A stretch of DNA of 39,703 nt from Microbacterium sp. MYb62 (GCF_002979475.1 NZ_PCOY01000028.1:1-39703); one strand, 5' to 3'. Counted from the first letter of the stretch, positions 31,215 through 38,940 are shown. The notes: generated by a model from the sequence alone, not told the origin. A program made the numbers and translations.

Positions 31215-32681
31215 ATGACCCAGACACCGCACCGCACCGCTCCGGCAGGAAGCTGGCGCGAACTGCTCGGCAGCCACCATGCCCCGATCGCGTCCGTGCT
31301 CGCCGGGGGCGTGCTGCTCGAGGCGAGCAACGTGTACCTCACCACCAGCCTGCTGCCGACGATCGTCGGCGACATCGGCGGCGCGGAGTTCTACGCGTGG
31401 ACGATGATGACGTTCCTCCTCGCCTCCGTCGTCAGCTCGATGATGGTGAGCCGCATCCTCACACAGCAGGGCGCGGTCCGCGCGTATCTGCTCGCGCTCG
31501 GTCTGTTCGCGCTCGGTTCGCTCCTCTGCGCCGCGAGCCCGTGGATGTGGGCACTGCTCGCAGGCCGAGCCGTGCAGGGCCTCGGAGGCGGACTGCTCGC
31601 GGGACTCGGCTACGCGCTCATCCAGCGCGCCCTCCCCGAGCGTCTCTGGGCACGCGGGGCGGCACTCGTCTCGGCGATGTGGGGTGTCGGCAACATCGTC
31701 GGGCCCGTCGTGGGCGGCGTCTTCGCACAGTTGGACGCCTGGCGCGTGACATTCGTCGGCTTGGCCGTCGTCTCGGCCCTGATCGGCATCGTCGTCGTGC
31801 GCGCGCTGCCGCAGACCACCCGGAGCCGTTCGAGCGAATCGGTGCCGTGGGGCTCGCTCGTGCTCCTCTCCGGAGGCGTCGCCGCGGTGGGCATCGCGGG
31901 CGTCGTCCCCAGCGGCCTCGGCACCGGAGTCGCCATCGTCGTGGGCGTCGTGCTGGGCGTCTGGTTCCTGCGTCACGAGCGTCGCGGACGCAACGGCATC
32001 CTCCCTCGGGTCACGTTCGCCGCCGGCTCTTCGCTGGGATGGGTGTACCTCACGGTGGCGGTGCTGGCGTTCGCGATCGGCACGGAGGCGTTCATCCCCC
32101 TCTTCGGGCAGGAGATCGGCGGACTGATGCCGTTCGTCGCCGGCCTGCTCGGTGCGGCACTGTCCCTCGGATGGTCGATCACGCAGGTGTTCACGGCCAA
32201 CGCGACCGCCATCCGGTCCCGTCGCGTTCTCATCACGGTGGGCCCCCTCGTCATCGCCGCCGGCCTGGCCGCCTACGGACTGCTCCAGCACGAGGGGCCC
32301 TCTCCCCTCGTCATCGCCCTGTGGTTCGCCACGCTGTTCCTCGCCGGCGCCGGCATCGGCCTGGGATTCCCGCATCTGACCGTCGCCGCACTGGGCAGCA
32401 CTTCGGGAGAGGAGGAGGGGGCCAAGGCGGCTGCGGCCGTGAACACGGTCTTCATCATCGCGAGCGCGTTCAGCTCGGCGATGGCCGGAGTGCTCGTCAA
32501 CCTCGCGATGCCCGACATCGTCGCCGCCGCGCGACTGCTGATGCTGGTGTTCGCGGGCGTCACCCTCGTCGGCGCCTTCGTCGCCCGCGGAGCGAGCTGG
32601 GGCATCGGGGCGGCCACCGCCGAGGAGAACCCGCCCTCCGGCCCGACCTCCACACCGGCATCAGCCCCGACCTCCGACTGA
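31215..32681 (+). CDS. SoxR-linked MFS transporter (multidrug-type)
   Basis: 488 residues from ATG 31215 (GAAGGA upstream). Fourteen or so hydrophobic helices; YLTTSLLPTIVGDIGG, AGRAVQGLGGGLLAGLGYAL and the antiporter motif GVGNIVGPVVGGVF fit the multidrug:H+ antiporter group. It stands directly behind the SoxR-box promoter, so induction by redox-active compounds such as phenazines or quinones is expected. The following oxidoreductase gene starts 17 bases after its stop and is probably co-transcribed. Confidence 0.9.
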   Translation: MTQTPHRTAPAGSWRELLGSHHAPIASVLAGGVLLEASNVYLTTSLLPTIVGDIGGAEFYAWTMMTFLLASVVSSMMVSRILTQQGAVRAYLLALGLFALGSLLCAASPWMWALLAGRAVQGLGGGLLAGLGYALIQRALPERLWARGAALVSAMWGVGNIVGPVVGGVFAQLDAWRVTFVGLAVVSALIGIVVVRALPQTTRSRSSESVPWGSLVLLSGGVAAVGIAGVVPSGLGTGVAIVVGVVLGVWFLRHERRGRNGILPRVTFAAGSSLGWVYLTVAVLAFAIGTEAFIPLFGQEIGGLMPFVAGLLGAALSLGWSITQVFTANATAIRSRRVLITVGPLVIAAGLAAYGLLQHEGPSPLVIALWFATLFLAGAGIGLGFPHLTVAALGSTSGEEEGAKAAAAVNTVFIIASAFSSAMAGVLVNLAMPDIVAAARLLMLVFAGVTLVGAFVARGASWGIGAATAEENPPSGPTSTPASAPTSD

Positions 32682-32698
32682 TCGAAAGGAACAGGAAC

Positions 32699-32740
32699 AT
32701 GAACATGAACATGAGCACGAGCACGAATACGAACACGAGA
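32699..32740 (+). repeat. Hexanucleotide repeat at the oxidoreductase start codon
   Basis: Seven degenerate 6-bp units (ATGAAC, ATGAAC, ATGAGC, ACGAGC, ACGAAT, ACGAAC, ACGAGA). The first three contain in-frame ATG codons, so initiation at 32699, 32705 or 32711 would give nearly the same protein. Confidence 0.8.
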
Positions 32741-33595
32741 ACTCCGGTGACGGTGCTCGGACTCGGCGAGATGGGGGCGGCCATCGCGAAGGCCCTCATC
32801 GAACGCGGCCACCGCACGACCGTGTGGAATCGCACGGCGAGCAGAGCGGCACCCTTGGCCGCTCTCGGCGCAGAGGTCGCTCCGACCGCCGCGGACGCCG
32901 TGTCCGCGAGCCCCCTCGTCATCGTCTGCCTGCTCGACAGCACCGCCGTGGACGCGGTGCTCGGAACGATCGATGCGGCGGCGAGCGGCAAGGTCGTGGT
33001 CAACGTCACGAGCGGCTCCCCCGCCCAGGCCAGGAGCAACGCGGAATGGGCGCGCGCGCACGATGCGAAGTACGTGGACGGCGGGATCATGGGCGACCCG
33101 CCCTACGTCGGCACACCGACCGTCCGGTTCTCGTTCAGCGGCGACCGCGAGGGGTTCGACGCCCATCGAGACGTTCTGGAGGGACTCGGCACCATCGGCT
33201 ACTACGGCGAGGATGCGGGGCTCGCCTCCGTCGAGTTCCTGGCACAGGTCGCTGTCGGATACGAGTTCCTCCTCGGCCTGCTGCACACACTCGCCCTGGT
33301 GAAGGCGGAGGGCGCCGACGTCGCGGCCTTCGCCGAGCGCGTCGCGGGCTCCCTCAGCGGCTACGTGCCGTTGGTGAAATCCTTCGGTGCGGCGGTCGCG
33401 AGCGGAGAGTACGGGCCGGACCTGGGTTCGCTGAACGTGCAGGCCGCCCTGATGGACGACCTGATCACCCACCGCGAATCCCTCGGCATCGACACCCTGC
33501 GCATGCGCGAGGTCAAGCGGCTGATGGATCGGCGCATCGCCGACGGGCATGGCGACCAGGGGCTCTCGAGCCTGTTCGAGCTGCTCGGCGGGTGA
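32699..33595 (+). CDS. Imine-reductase-like NAD(P)-dependent oxidoreductase
   Basis: 298 residues. Rossmann motif GLGEMG at 21-26, TVWNR (NADPH-type), VIVCLLDSTAV, VNVTSGSPAQAR and DGGIMGDPPYVGTP match the 6-phosphogluconate-dehydrogenase-like superfamily, closest in pattern to imine reductases; the long C-terminal helices (about 180-290) would complete a dimer. AAAGGA precedes ATG 32699. The N terminus MNMNMSTSTNTNTR is encoded by hexanucleotide repeats. Being in a SoxR-controlled unit suggests it modifies a redox-active toxin or repairs a product, but the substrate is unknown. Confidence 0.85.
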   Translation: MNMNMSTSTNTNTRTPVTVLGLGEMGAAIAKALIERGHRTTVWNRTASRAAPLAALGAEVAPTAADAVSASPLVIVCLLDSTAVDAVLGTIDAAASGKVVVNVTSGSPAQARSNAEWARAHDAKYVDGGIMGDPPYVGTPTVRFSFSGDREGFDAHRDVLEGLGTIGYYGEDAGLASVEFLAQVAVGYEFLLGLLHTLALVKAEGADVAAFAERVAGSLSGYVPLVKSFGAAVASGEYGPDLGSLNVQAALMDDLITHRESLGIDTLRMREVKRLMDRRIADGHGDQGLSSLFELLGG

Positions 33596-33634
33596 GACGC
33601 CGCAGATGACCTGCAGGCGGTGACCTGCGGGATG
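33593..33634. repeat. 14-bp degenerate repeat from the oxidoreductase stop codon
   Basis: TGAGACGCCGCAGA, TGACCTGCAGGCGG and TGACCTGCGGGATG start at 33593 (the stop codon), 33607 and 33621. Similarity is moderate, but TGA recurs at an exact 14-base step. Confidence 0.6.
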
Positions 33635-33653
33635 CCGCGGCCCCGAGTCGACT

Positions 33654-34034
33654 TCAGGGTCGCGGCATCCGCTCCGCGTCGGCGTGGTCGACGAGCGCGA
33701 TCTCCTCACGCAGGATGCGCGCGCGGCCCCAATCCCCGAGGGGCTCGAGCGCCGCACTGAGCGAGGCGCCCGCGTCGGTCAGCGAGTATTCGACGCGAGG
33801 CGGCACCTCGGCATACACCCGCCGATGGACCAGGCCGTCGTGCTCCATCTCGCGCAGGTGCTGGGTGAGCATCTTCTCGCTCACGCCCGGCAGCGCACGA
33901 CGCAGCTGCGCGAACCGCAGGGTGTGGTGCTCGACGAGTTCCCAGAGGATGAGGCCCTTCCACTTGCCGCTCACCACATCCAGAGCCGCGTCGATACCGC
34001 AGACGTAGGGTCCGCATCTGACCGTGTCCGACAT
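33654..34034 (-). CDS. HxlR-family regulator (second)
   Basis: 126 residues. RCGPYVCGIDAALDVVSGKWK carries the N-terminal Cys residues and the K-W signature of HxlR proteins; LRFAQLRRALPGVSEKMLTQ and the wing VPPRVEYSLTDAG complete the winged helix. Divergent from a DHA2 exporter with inverted repeats between the two, so it is probably that gene's repressor, perhaps responding to electrophiles or quinones through cysteine. Confidence 0.9.
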   Translation of the reverse strand: MSDTVRCGPYVCGIDAALDVVSGKWKGLILWELVEHHTLRFAQLRRALPGVSEKMLTQHLREMEHDGLVHRRVYAEVPPRVEYSLTDAGASLSAALEPLGDWGRARILREEIALVDHADAERMPRP

Positions 34035-34047
34035 GATTCCCTCCTCA

Positions 34048-34088
34048 CTTACCAGAAGGTAAGTACCGAAGTAAATAGTGGGTACTTC
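34048..34088. promoter_or_regulatory. HxlR operator region (second HxlR gene)
   Basis: CTTACC-AGAA-GGTAAG (34048-34063) and GAAGTA-N9-TACTTC (34068-34088). The second spacer holds TAAATAGTG, a likely -10 region for the exporter. HxlR binding would block both divergent genes. Confidence 0.7.
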
Positions 34089-34158
34089 CCCGATTGGGGG
34101 AACCGTCTCAGTATGAGGGACGTGCTCTGCGATGAGAAGAGCCGGATACGAGGAGACG

Positions 34159-35685
34159 ATGACTCAGACCACACGGGCCACTGCGACGCGGGCAGGGGCG
34201 AAGGAGTGGATCGGGCTCGCCGTGCTGGCGCTGCCCACGCTGCTGCTGGCGCTCGACATCACGGTGCTGCATCTCGGCGTGCCGCGATTGAGCGAAGACC
34301 TGCGGCCGACGTCGATGCAGCTCCTGTGGATCATCGACATCTACGGGTTCATGATCGCCGGCTTCCTCGTCACGATGGGCTCGCTCGGCGACCGCATCGG
34401 TCGCCGGCGCCTCCTGCTCATCGGCGCGGCCGCATTCGGGGCCGCTTCGGCGGCCGCCGCCTTCTCGACGACGCCGGAGATGCTCATCGCCAGCCGTGCG
34501 GTCATGGGGATCGCCGGCGCGACGCTCATGCCGTCGACCCTCGCGCTCATCAGCAGCATGTTCCGCGATCCGCATCAGCGCGGCCTCGCGATCGGCATCT
34601 GGGCAACGATGTTCTCGGCCGGCATCGCCCTCGGCCCGATCGTGGGCGGCGCGCTGCTGGAGCACTTCTGGTGGGGTTCGGTGTTCCTGCTCGGGCTCCC
34701 GGTGATGCTCCTCCTGCTCGTCACGGCCCCGCTGCTCCTCCCCGAGTACCGCGACCGAGCCGCAGGCCTGCCCGACCTCCTGAGCGTCGGCCTGATCATC
34801 GTCGCCATGCTCACGCTCACCTTCGGCATCAAGGAGACGGCCGTCCACGGCATCGGCCCGCTCGCCGCCGCGTCCGCGGGGGTCGGACTGATTCTGGGCA
34901 TCCTCTTCGTCCGCCGCCAGAACCGCCTGTCGGACCCCCTGCTCGACCTCCGGTTGTTCGCGAACCCCGCGGTGCGTGCCGGCCTGATCGCCCTCCTGAT
35001 CAGCACGCTCGCGATCGGTGGGATCTACCTCTTCCTCACGCAGCATCTGCAGCTGGTGGCGGGGCACCCTCCGCTGGTCACGGGCGTGCTGCTGCTCCCT
35101 GGAGCCGCCGCGCTGATCATCGCATCCGTCGTCGCGCCGATCCTCGCGCGCCGCATCCGCCCGGTCCTGATCGTGGCCGTCGCCCTCGCCGTGTCCGCGG
35201 TCGGCTTCGTGATCCTCGCGCGCGCGTCAGTCGACGAGGACACCGTGCTCGTGCTGATCGGCTTCGCCGTCGCCTACGCAGGGATCGGCCCGGTGACGGC
35301 CCTTGCGACCGAACTCGTGGTGGGGTCGGCTCCTCCCGAGCGCGCGGGCTCGGCATCGGCGCTCAGCGAGACGAGCACCGAGATCGGCGTCTCGCTCGGC
35401 ATCGCCGTCATGGGCAGCGTGGGGGTCGCGATCTACCGCGCGGGCATCCCTCGGGGCACGGATGCGGAAGGAACCGTCGCCGCCCACGAGAGCGCCTCCG
35501 AGACCCTGGCGACGGCCCTGCAGGTGTCCGACGGCCTCCCCCCGACCCAGGGGGACGCGCTCCGGGCACTGGCGACGGACGCGTTCGCGGCCGGATTCGA
35601 GGCGTCGGCCTGGCTGGGAGCGGCGCTCCTGGTCGCGGCGAGCGCGGTGACGCTCACGGCTCTGCGTCGCACGAGGGCCGAGTGA
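34159..35685 (+). CDS. MFS transporter, DHA2-type drug exporter (14 helices)
   Basis: 508 residues from ATG 34159 (GAGGAG just ahead). LPTLLLALDITVLHLGVPRL in helix 1 is the D1 motif of 14-helix QacA/SmvA-like exporters; GSLGDRIGRRRLL is the loop motif and GIALGPIVGGALLEHF is the antiporter motif C. It should export cationic or hydrophobic drugs with protons, under the divergent HxlR regulator. Its stop codon abuts that of the convergent MarR gene with no bases between. Confidence 0.92.
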   Translation: MTQTTRATATRAGAKEWIGLAVLALPTLLLALDITVLHLGVPRLSEDLRPTSMQLLWIIDIYGFMIAGFLVTMGSLGDRIGRRRLLLIGAAAFGAASAAAAFSTTPEMLIASRAVMGIAGATLMPSTLALISSMFRDPHQRGLAIGIWATMFSAGIALGPIVGGALLEHFWWGSVFLLGLPVMLLLLVTAPLLLPEYRDRAAGLPDLLSVGLIIVAMLTLTFGIKETAVHGIGPLAAASAGVGLILGILFVRRQNRLSDPLLDLRLFANPAVRAGLIALLISTLAIGGIYLFLTQHLQLVAGHPPLVTGVLLLPGAAALIIASVVAPILARRIRPVLIVAVALAVSAVGFVILARASVDEDTVLVLIGFAVAYAGIGPVTALATELVVGSAPPERAGSASALSETSTEIGVSLGIAVMGSVGVAIYRAGIPRGTDAEGTVAAHESASETLATALQVSDGLPPTQGDALRALATDAFAAGFEASAWLGAALLVAASAVTLTALRRTRAE

Positions 35686-36114
35686 TCAGGCCGTCGCCGC
35701 TCCCACACCGAGTCGCCTGACCAGGTCGAGGAAGACCGTGCGCTCCTCCTCGGCGAGCGGTGCGAGGAACATCTCCTGCGCGCGGTCGACGACCTCGTCG
35801 AGGCGGGCGAGCTCGGCGCGTCCCGCGGCGGTGAGCGTGACGAGGTTCCGGCGTCGATCGGACGGATGCGGTTCCCGCTCGACGAACCCGCCGTCTTCGA
35901 GGGTGGCGAGGGCGACCGAGACGTCGCTGCGGTCGATCTCGGTCGAGCGCCCGAGGTCGGCCTGGCTGATCGGACCCGCCGCCTCGACCGCCGCGAGGAG
36001 GCGGTAGTGATACGCACGGGCGCCGGCCTCGGTGAAGAGTTCCTGCAGGACCGCGTGGGCGCGCAGCTGCGCGCGGCTGACCCACCAGGTCGCTCTGTCA
36101 TCGAGTCGTCGCAT
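35686..36114 (-). CDS. MarR-family regulator
   Basis: 142 residues. Standard MarR winged helix: AYHYRLLAAVEAAGPISQAD, GRSTEIDRSDVSVALATLE and the wing DRRRNLVTLTAAGRAEL. Divergent from a short winged-helix gene at 36185; the perfect inverted repeat between them is the likely operator. No efflux or enzyme gene is directly adjacent on that side, so the pair may mainly control itself or distant genes. Confidence 0.88.
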   Translation of the reverse strand: MRRLDDRATWWVSRAQLRAHAVLQELFTEAGARAYHYRLLAAVEAAGPISQADLGRSTEIDRSDVSVALATLEDGGFVEREPHPSDRRRNLVTLTAAGRAELARLDEVVDRAQEMFLAPLAEEERTVFLDLVRRLGVGAATA

Positions 36115-36151
36115 GATCCGATGCTACTCGTTGGTCGCTCCCACAATCTGT

Positions 36152-36174
36152 TATCGTTGGCCACACCAACGATA
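36152..36174. promoter_or_regulatory. MarR-type operator
   Basis: TATCGTTGG-CCACA-CCAACGATA, perfect 9-bp arms with a 5-base centre, ending 10 bases before ATG 36185. A further half-site CTCGTTGG lies upstream near 36127-36134. Confidence 0.8.
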
Positions 36175-36184
36175 TGGAGACTCC

Positions 36185-36589
36185 ATGATCCCGTTCACCC
36201 CCCAACTCATCGGCCAGACGGAGAAGGCACTCCACGCCCTTCTGCTGACAGTCCTCGCAGGCCGCGATCTCTCCGAACGGGAGTGGGTGACGCTGCGCCT
36301 CGTCTCCCAGCACGACGGAGCAGGCACCCTCGACGCCTTCGTCGCCGAACGCCTCCACGATCCGGAGGCCGGACGATTCCTCGCCACCCTGCGCGACCGC
36401 GGACTCCTCGACGGCGCGGCCCTCACCCCTTCCGGCACGACCCTGTCGGCGGAGATCGGCGAGGAGATCGCCGCCCTCACCGGACCCGTGTGGAGTGGGA
36501 TCGACGAGAACGACGTCGAGGCCGCGGCACGCGCCCTGAACCACATCCTCGGGGGCACCCTGGCACTGCTGCGCACGACGAGGGCCTGA
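36185..36589 (+). CDS. Short winged-helix (MarR-like) protein
   Basis: 134 residues from ATG 36185. The pattern SEREWVTLRLVSQ, LATLRDRGLLDGAALTPSGT and a final dimer helix matches a single MarR-like domain. It parallels the N-terminal domain of the His-rich protein at 25844 (SRRDWRLLNVIDG, LVERGWV...WTLTDDG). Both are divergent from a MarR gene, so the two loci may be related modules; the His-rich tail is absent here. Function unknown. Confidence 0.75.
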   Translation: MIPFTPQLIGQTEKALHALLLTVLAGRDLSEREWVTLRLVSQHDGAGTLDAFVAERLHDPEAGRFLATLRDRGLLDGAALTPSGTTLSAEIGEEIAALTGPVWSGIDENDVEAAARALNHILGGTLALLRTTRA

Positions 36590-36623
36590 CCCGACGCCCG
36601 CTTCGGGCATCCCGGAGCAGACG

Positions 36624-36629
36624 TAGGCT
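36624..36629 (+). promoter_or_regulatory. Leaderless-type -10 hexamer (TAGGCT)
   Basis: TAGGCT, 6 bases, then GTG 36636, with no ribosome site. Confidence 0.55.
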
Positions 36630-36635
36630 GGATCG

Positions 36636-37661
36636 GTGGCGGATTCCCGGGGCAGAGTATGGACCGGCGTGCTGCGCGTCGAGCCGCACCGTGGCGACCA
36701 CCGGGTGGCCCTCCGCGCCGCGATCAGCGTGGCGGTGCCGCTCCTCGTGCTGTGGATGCTGGGGCGCCTCGACCTGAGCATCTACGCCAGCTTCGGCGCC
36801 TTCGCCGCGCTGTACGGGCGTCACGATGTGTTCCGTGACCGCATCCGGATGCAGGCGAGCGCCGGCGGAGTGCTGCTCGCGGCCATGCTCGTCGGCACGA
36901 CCCTCTCGGTCGCATCCGCTCCCGCCGTCGTCAGCGTCATCGTCGTCGCGGTCATCGCCTCCGCGGTGACCCTGCTCGCCTACACGATGCGCTGGCACCC
37001 GCCGGGACCGCTCTTCCCGGTGTTCGCGGTCGGCGCCTGCGCGACGATCCCCGCGACGACCTCCACCTTCGGCGCCGTGCTCCTCGTCGGCGGCGCGAGC
37101 GTGCTGTTCGGCCTCGCCGTGAGCGCAGTGGTCGCGCTCTTCTCCGGCACGAAGGCCGAGACGCCGCGGAAGATCCGGTCCCCCTTGGGCACCACGGCGT
37201 GGGAGATGGCGGCGACCGTGGGGATCGCGACCGTCGCGGCGGGCATCGTCGGGCTGCTCGTCATGGAGTCGCACTGGTACTGGGCCGCGGTCGGTGCCGT
37301 GGCAGCCGTGAGCGGAGCGCACGTGACCGCGCGGGTGATCCGCGGGGTGCAGCGACTCGTCGGCACTCTGCTCGGCATCGTCGTCGCCGCCGGAATCCTC
37401 GCGCTGGATCTGCCACCGCTCGCGATCATCGGCGTCGCGGTCCTGCTGCAGGCGGCGGCGGAGATGTTCGTGGGGCGCAACTACGGCATCGCGATGGTCT
37501 TCGTGACGCCGCTCGCACTGCTCATGGTGGGGCTGGCCGCACCGATCCCCGCCGACGTGCTGCTGCGCGACCGCGCCGTCGAGACGACGATCGGCGTCGC
37601 CATCGGCACGATCGTCGCCGTCGCCTCGGCCGCGATCCGCCGCCGGCAGGCGCAGGTCTGA
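36636..37661 (+). CDS. FUSC-family membrane protein
   Basis: 341 residues, GTG start. Two sets of hydrophobic helices (about 30-170 and 190-320) separated by a basic loop (GTKAETPRKIRSP), with YASFGAFAALYG and SHWYWAAVGAVAAVSGAHVT, the repeated half-motif of FUSC/aromatic-acid exporter-like proteins. Probably an efflux component for aromatic or related acids. The last codons (QAQV) and the stop begin a 22-bp repeat array. Confidence 0.85.
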   Translation: MADSRGRVWTGVLRVEPHRGDHRVALRAAISVAVPLLVLWMLGRLDLSIYASFGAFAALYGRHDVFRDRIRMQASAGGVLLAAMLVGTTLSVASAPAVVSVIVVAVIASAVTLLAYTMRWHPPGPLFPVFAVGACATIPATTSTFGAVLLVGGASVLFGLAVSAVVALFSGTKAETPRKIRSPLGTTAWEMAATVGIATVAAGIVGLLVMESHWYWAAVGAVAAVSGAHVTARVIRGVQRLVGTLLGIVVAAGILALDLPPLAIIGVAVLLQAAAEMFVGRNYGIAMVFVTPLALLMVGLAAPIPADVLLRDRAVETTIGVAIGTIVAVASAAIRRRQAQV

Positions 37662-37768
37662 CCCGCGTCAGGCGCAGGCGTGACCCGCGTCAGGCGCAGG
37701 CATGACCCGCGTCAGGTGTAGGCGCGACCCGCGTCAGGTGCAGGCGCGACCCGCGTCAGGCGCTCGCG
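37659..37768. repeat. Five 22-bp tandem repeats bridging two convergent stop codons
   Basis: Units TGACCCGCGTCAGG(CG/TG)(C/T)AGGC(G/A) start at 37659 (the FUSC stop), 37681, 37703, 37725 and 37747; in the last two the first T is C. Similarity reaches about 12 bases back into the FUSC coding end. TCA 37756-37758, the stop of the convergent Pro-rich gene, lies within the fifth unit, so both genes end inside the array. Confidence 0.95.
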
Positions 37769-38232
37769 CCCGCAAACGACGGCAGCACCGCGGCATCGCC
37801 CGCGAACGGGAACGTCGTCGTGTTCAACAGATACACGCCGACGACGACCGCCGCGACGAAGAGCAGGAACAGGAACGCGAAGATCACGATCGTCAGCACG
37901 CGATAGCCGCCGGATGTCGGGACCTCGGGCGCGACCGACGGCTTGGCCCAGTCCTCCGCCGCCGCAGCAGGTGCTTCGCGATCGAGGATCGCGGGGGTCG
38001 GGCGTGCGCGGTCGGAGCGCCGCAGCGTCTCGGGCGGAGGCGGCGGGATCACCGCATCCGCCGGCGGGATCGCCGATGCCGGCGGCGGCGTCAGCAGGCC
38101 ATCCGGGATCGGGATCTCGGGCGGAGGCGGCGGGATGACGGCGTCGGCAGGCGGGATCAGCGGCTCGCCAGGAGCCTCGGCTCCCTCGGGGACGACCGGC
38201 TCTTCCGGTGACGTGCCGCTGACATCGCTCAT
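37756..38232 (-). CDS. Proline-rich single-pass membrane protein
   Basis: 158 residues from ATG 38230-38232, preferred for GGAGG 5 bases ahead; ATG 38254-38256 in frame would overlap dcd. Residues 1-100 are Pro/Glu/Ala-rich with the segment IPPADAVIPPPPPE present twice; one membrane helix lies at about 116-138 (VLTIVIFAFLFLLFVAAVVV), followed by a short tail predicted outside. It starts one base after the dcd stop, so is co-translated with dcd. No function is recognised. Confidence 0.75.
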   Translation of the reverse strand: MSDVSGTSPEEPVVPEGAEAPGEPLIPPADAVIPPPPPEIPIPDGLLTPPPASAIPPADAVIPPPPPETLRRSDRARPTPAILDREAPAAAAEDWAKPSVAPEVPTSGGYRVLTIVIFAFLFLLFVAAVVVGVYLLNTTTFPFAGDAAVLPSFAGASA

Positions 38233-38233
38233 C

Positions 38234-38839
38234 TCAGCCTCCGACTGCTCCGACATCGGTGGTGCCGACGTCCGTTCGATGGAAGTTCTGGAACGACCGC
38301 GAAGCCGTCGGTCCGCGCTGCCCCTGGTAGCGGTTGCCGTACGGGCCCGAGCCATAAGGGTTCTCGGCGGGCGAGGTGAGTCGGAAGAAGCACAGCTGCC
38401 CGATCTTCATCCCCGGCCACAGCTTGATCGGTAGCGTGGCGACGTTCGCGAGCTCCAGCGTGACATGCCCGGTGAACCCGGGGTCGATAAACCCCGCCGT
38501 CGAGTGGGTGATGAGCCCGAGGCGCCCCAGCGACGACTTGCCCTCGAGGCGTGCGGCGATGTCGTCCGGGAGCGTGACCTGCTCGAACGTCGCCCCCAGC
38601 GCGAACTCCCCGGGATGCAGGATGAACGGCTCGTCCGGGTCGACCTCGATCAGGCGCGTGAGCTCCGGCTGATCCTCCGACGGATCGATGAACGGGTACT
38701 TGTGGTTGTCGAACAGGCGGAAGTAGCGGTCCAGGCGCACGTCGATGCTCGACGGCTGGACCATCCCCTCTTCGCGAGGATCGAGGCCGATGCGGCCGGA
38801 AGCGAGTTCTGCCTTGATGTCGCGGTCGCTGAGAAGCAC
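38234..38839 (-). CDS. dcd: dCTP deaminase (bifunctional dUMP-forming type)
   Basis: 201 residues. GKSSLGRLGL (catalytic Ser and Arg), HSTAGFIDPGFTGHVTLEL (catalytic Glu) and PGMKIGQLCFF are the trimeric Dcd/dUTPase motifs. Actinobacterial Dcd proteins of this kind convert dCTP directly to dUMP, supplying thymidylate synthesis while avoiding free dUTP; the bifunctional assignment follows the family, not a test. The C-terminal tail (RTDVGTTDVGAVGG) is slightly longer than usual. GTG 38837-38839 follows a TAGGCT hexamer by 6 bases, so it is likely leaderless. Confidence 0.95.
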   Translation of the reverse strand: MLLSDRDIKAELASGRIGLDPREEGMVQPSSIDVRLDRYFRLFDNHKYPFIDPSEDQPELTRLIEVDPDEPFILHPGEFALGATFEQVTLPDDIAARLEGKSSLGRLGLITHSTAGFIDPGFTGHVTLELANVATLPIKLWPGMKIGQLCFFRLTSPAENPYGSGPYGNRYQGQRGPTASRSFQNFHRTDVGTTDVGAVGG

Positions 38840-38845
38840 GGCACC

Positions 38846-38851
38846 AGCCTA
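38846..38851 (-). promoter_or_regulatory. Leaderless-type -10 hexamer of dcd (TAGGCT)
   Basis: Minus strand TAGGCT (38851 to 38846), 6 bases (GGTGCC), then the GTG start of dcd. Confidence 0.6.
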
Positions 38852-38881
38852 GTTGCCGAGGCCGCACCGCGCCCGGCTGCT

Positions 38882-38910
38882 TTGGCCAACGGGCGGCGGG
38901 CAGGTAGGCT
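38882..38910 (+). promoter_or_regulatory. tRNA-Gly promoter
   Basis: TTGGCC (38882-38887), 17 bases, TAGGCT (38905-38910), 30 bases before the mature tRNA. Good spacing, weak -35. Confidence 0.6.
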
Positions 38911-38940
38911 GACGTTCGCCTGCTCCTCGGATGCGGGTGC

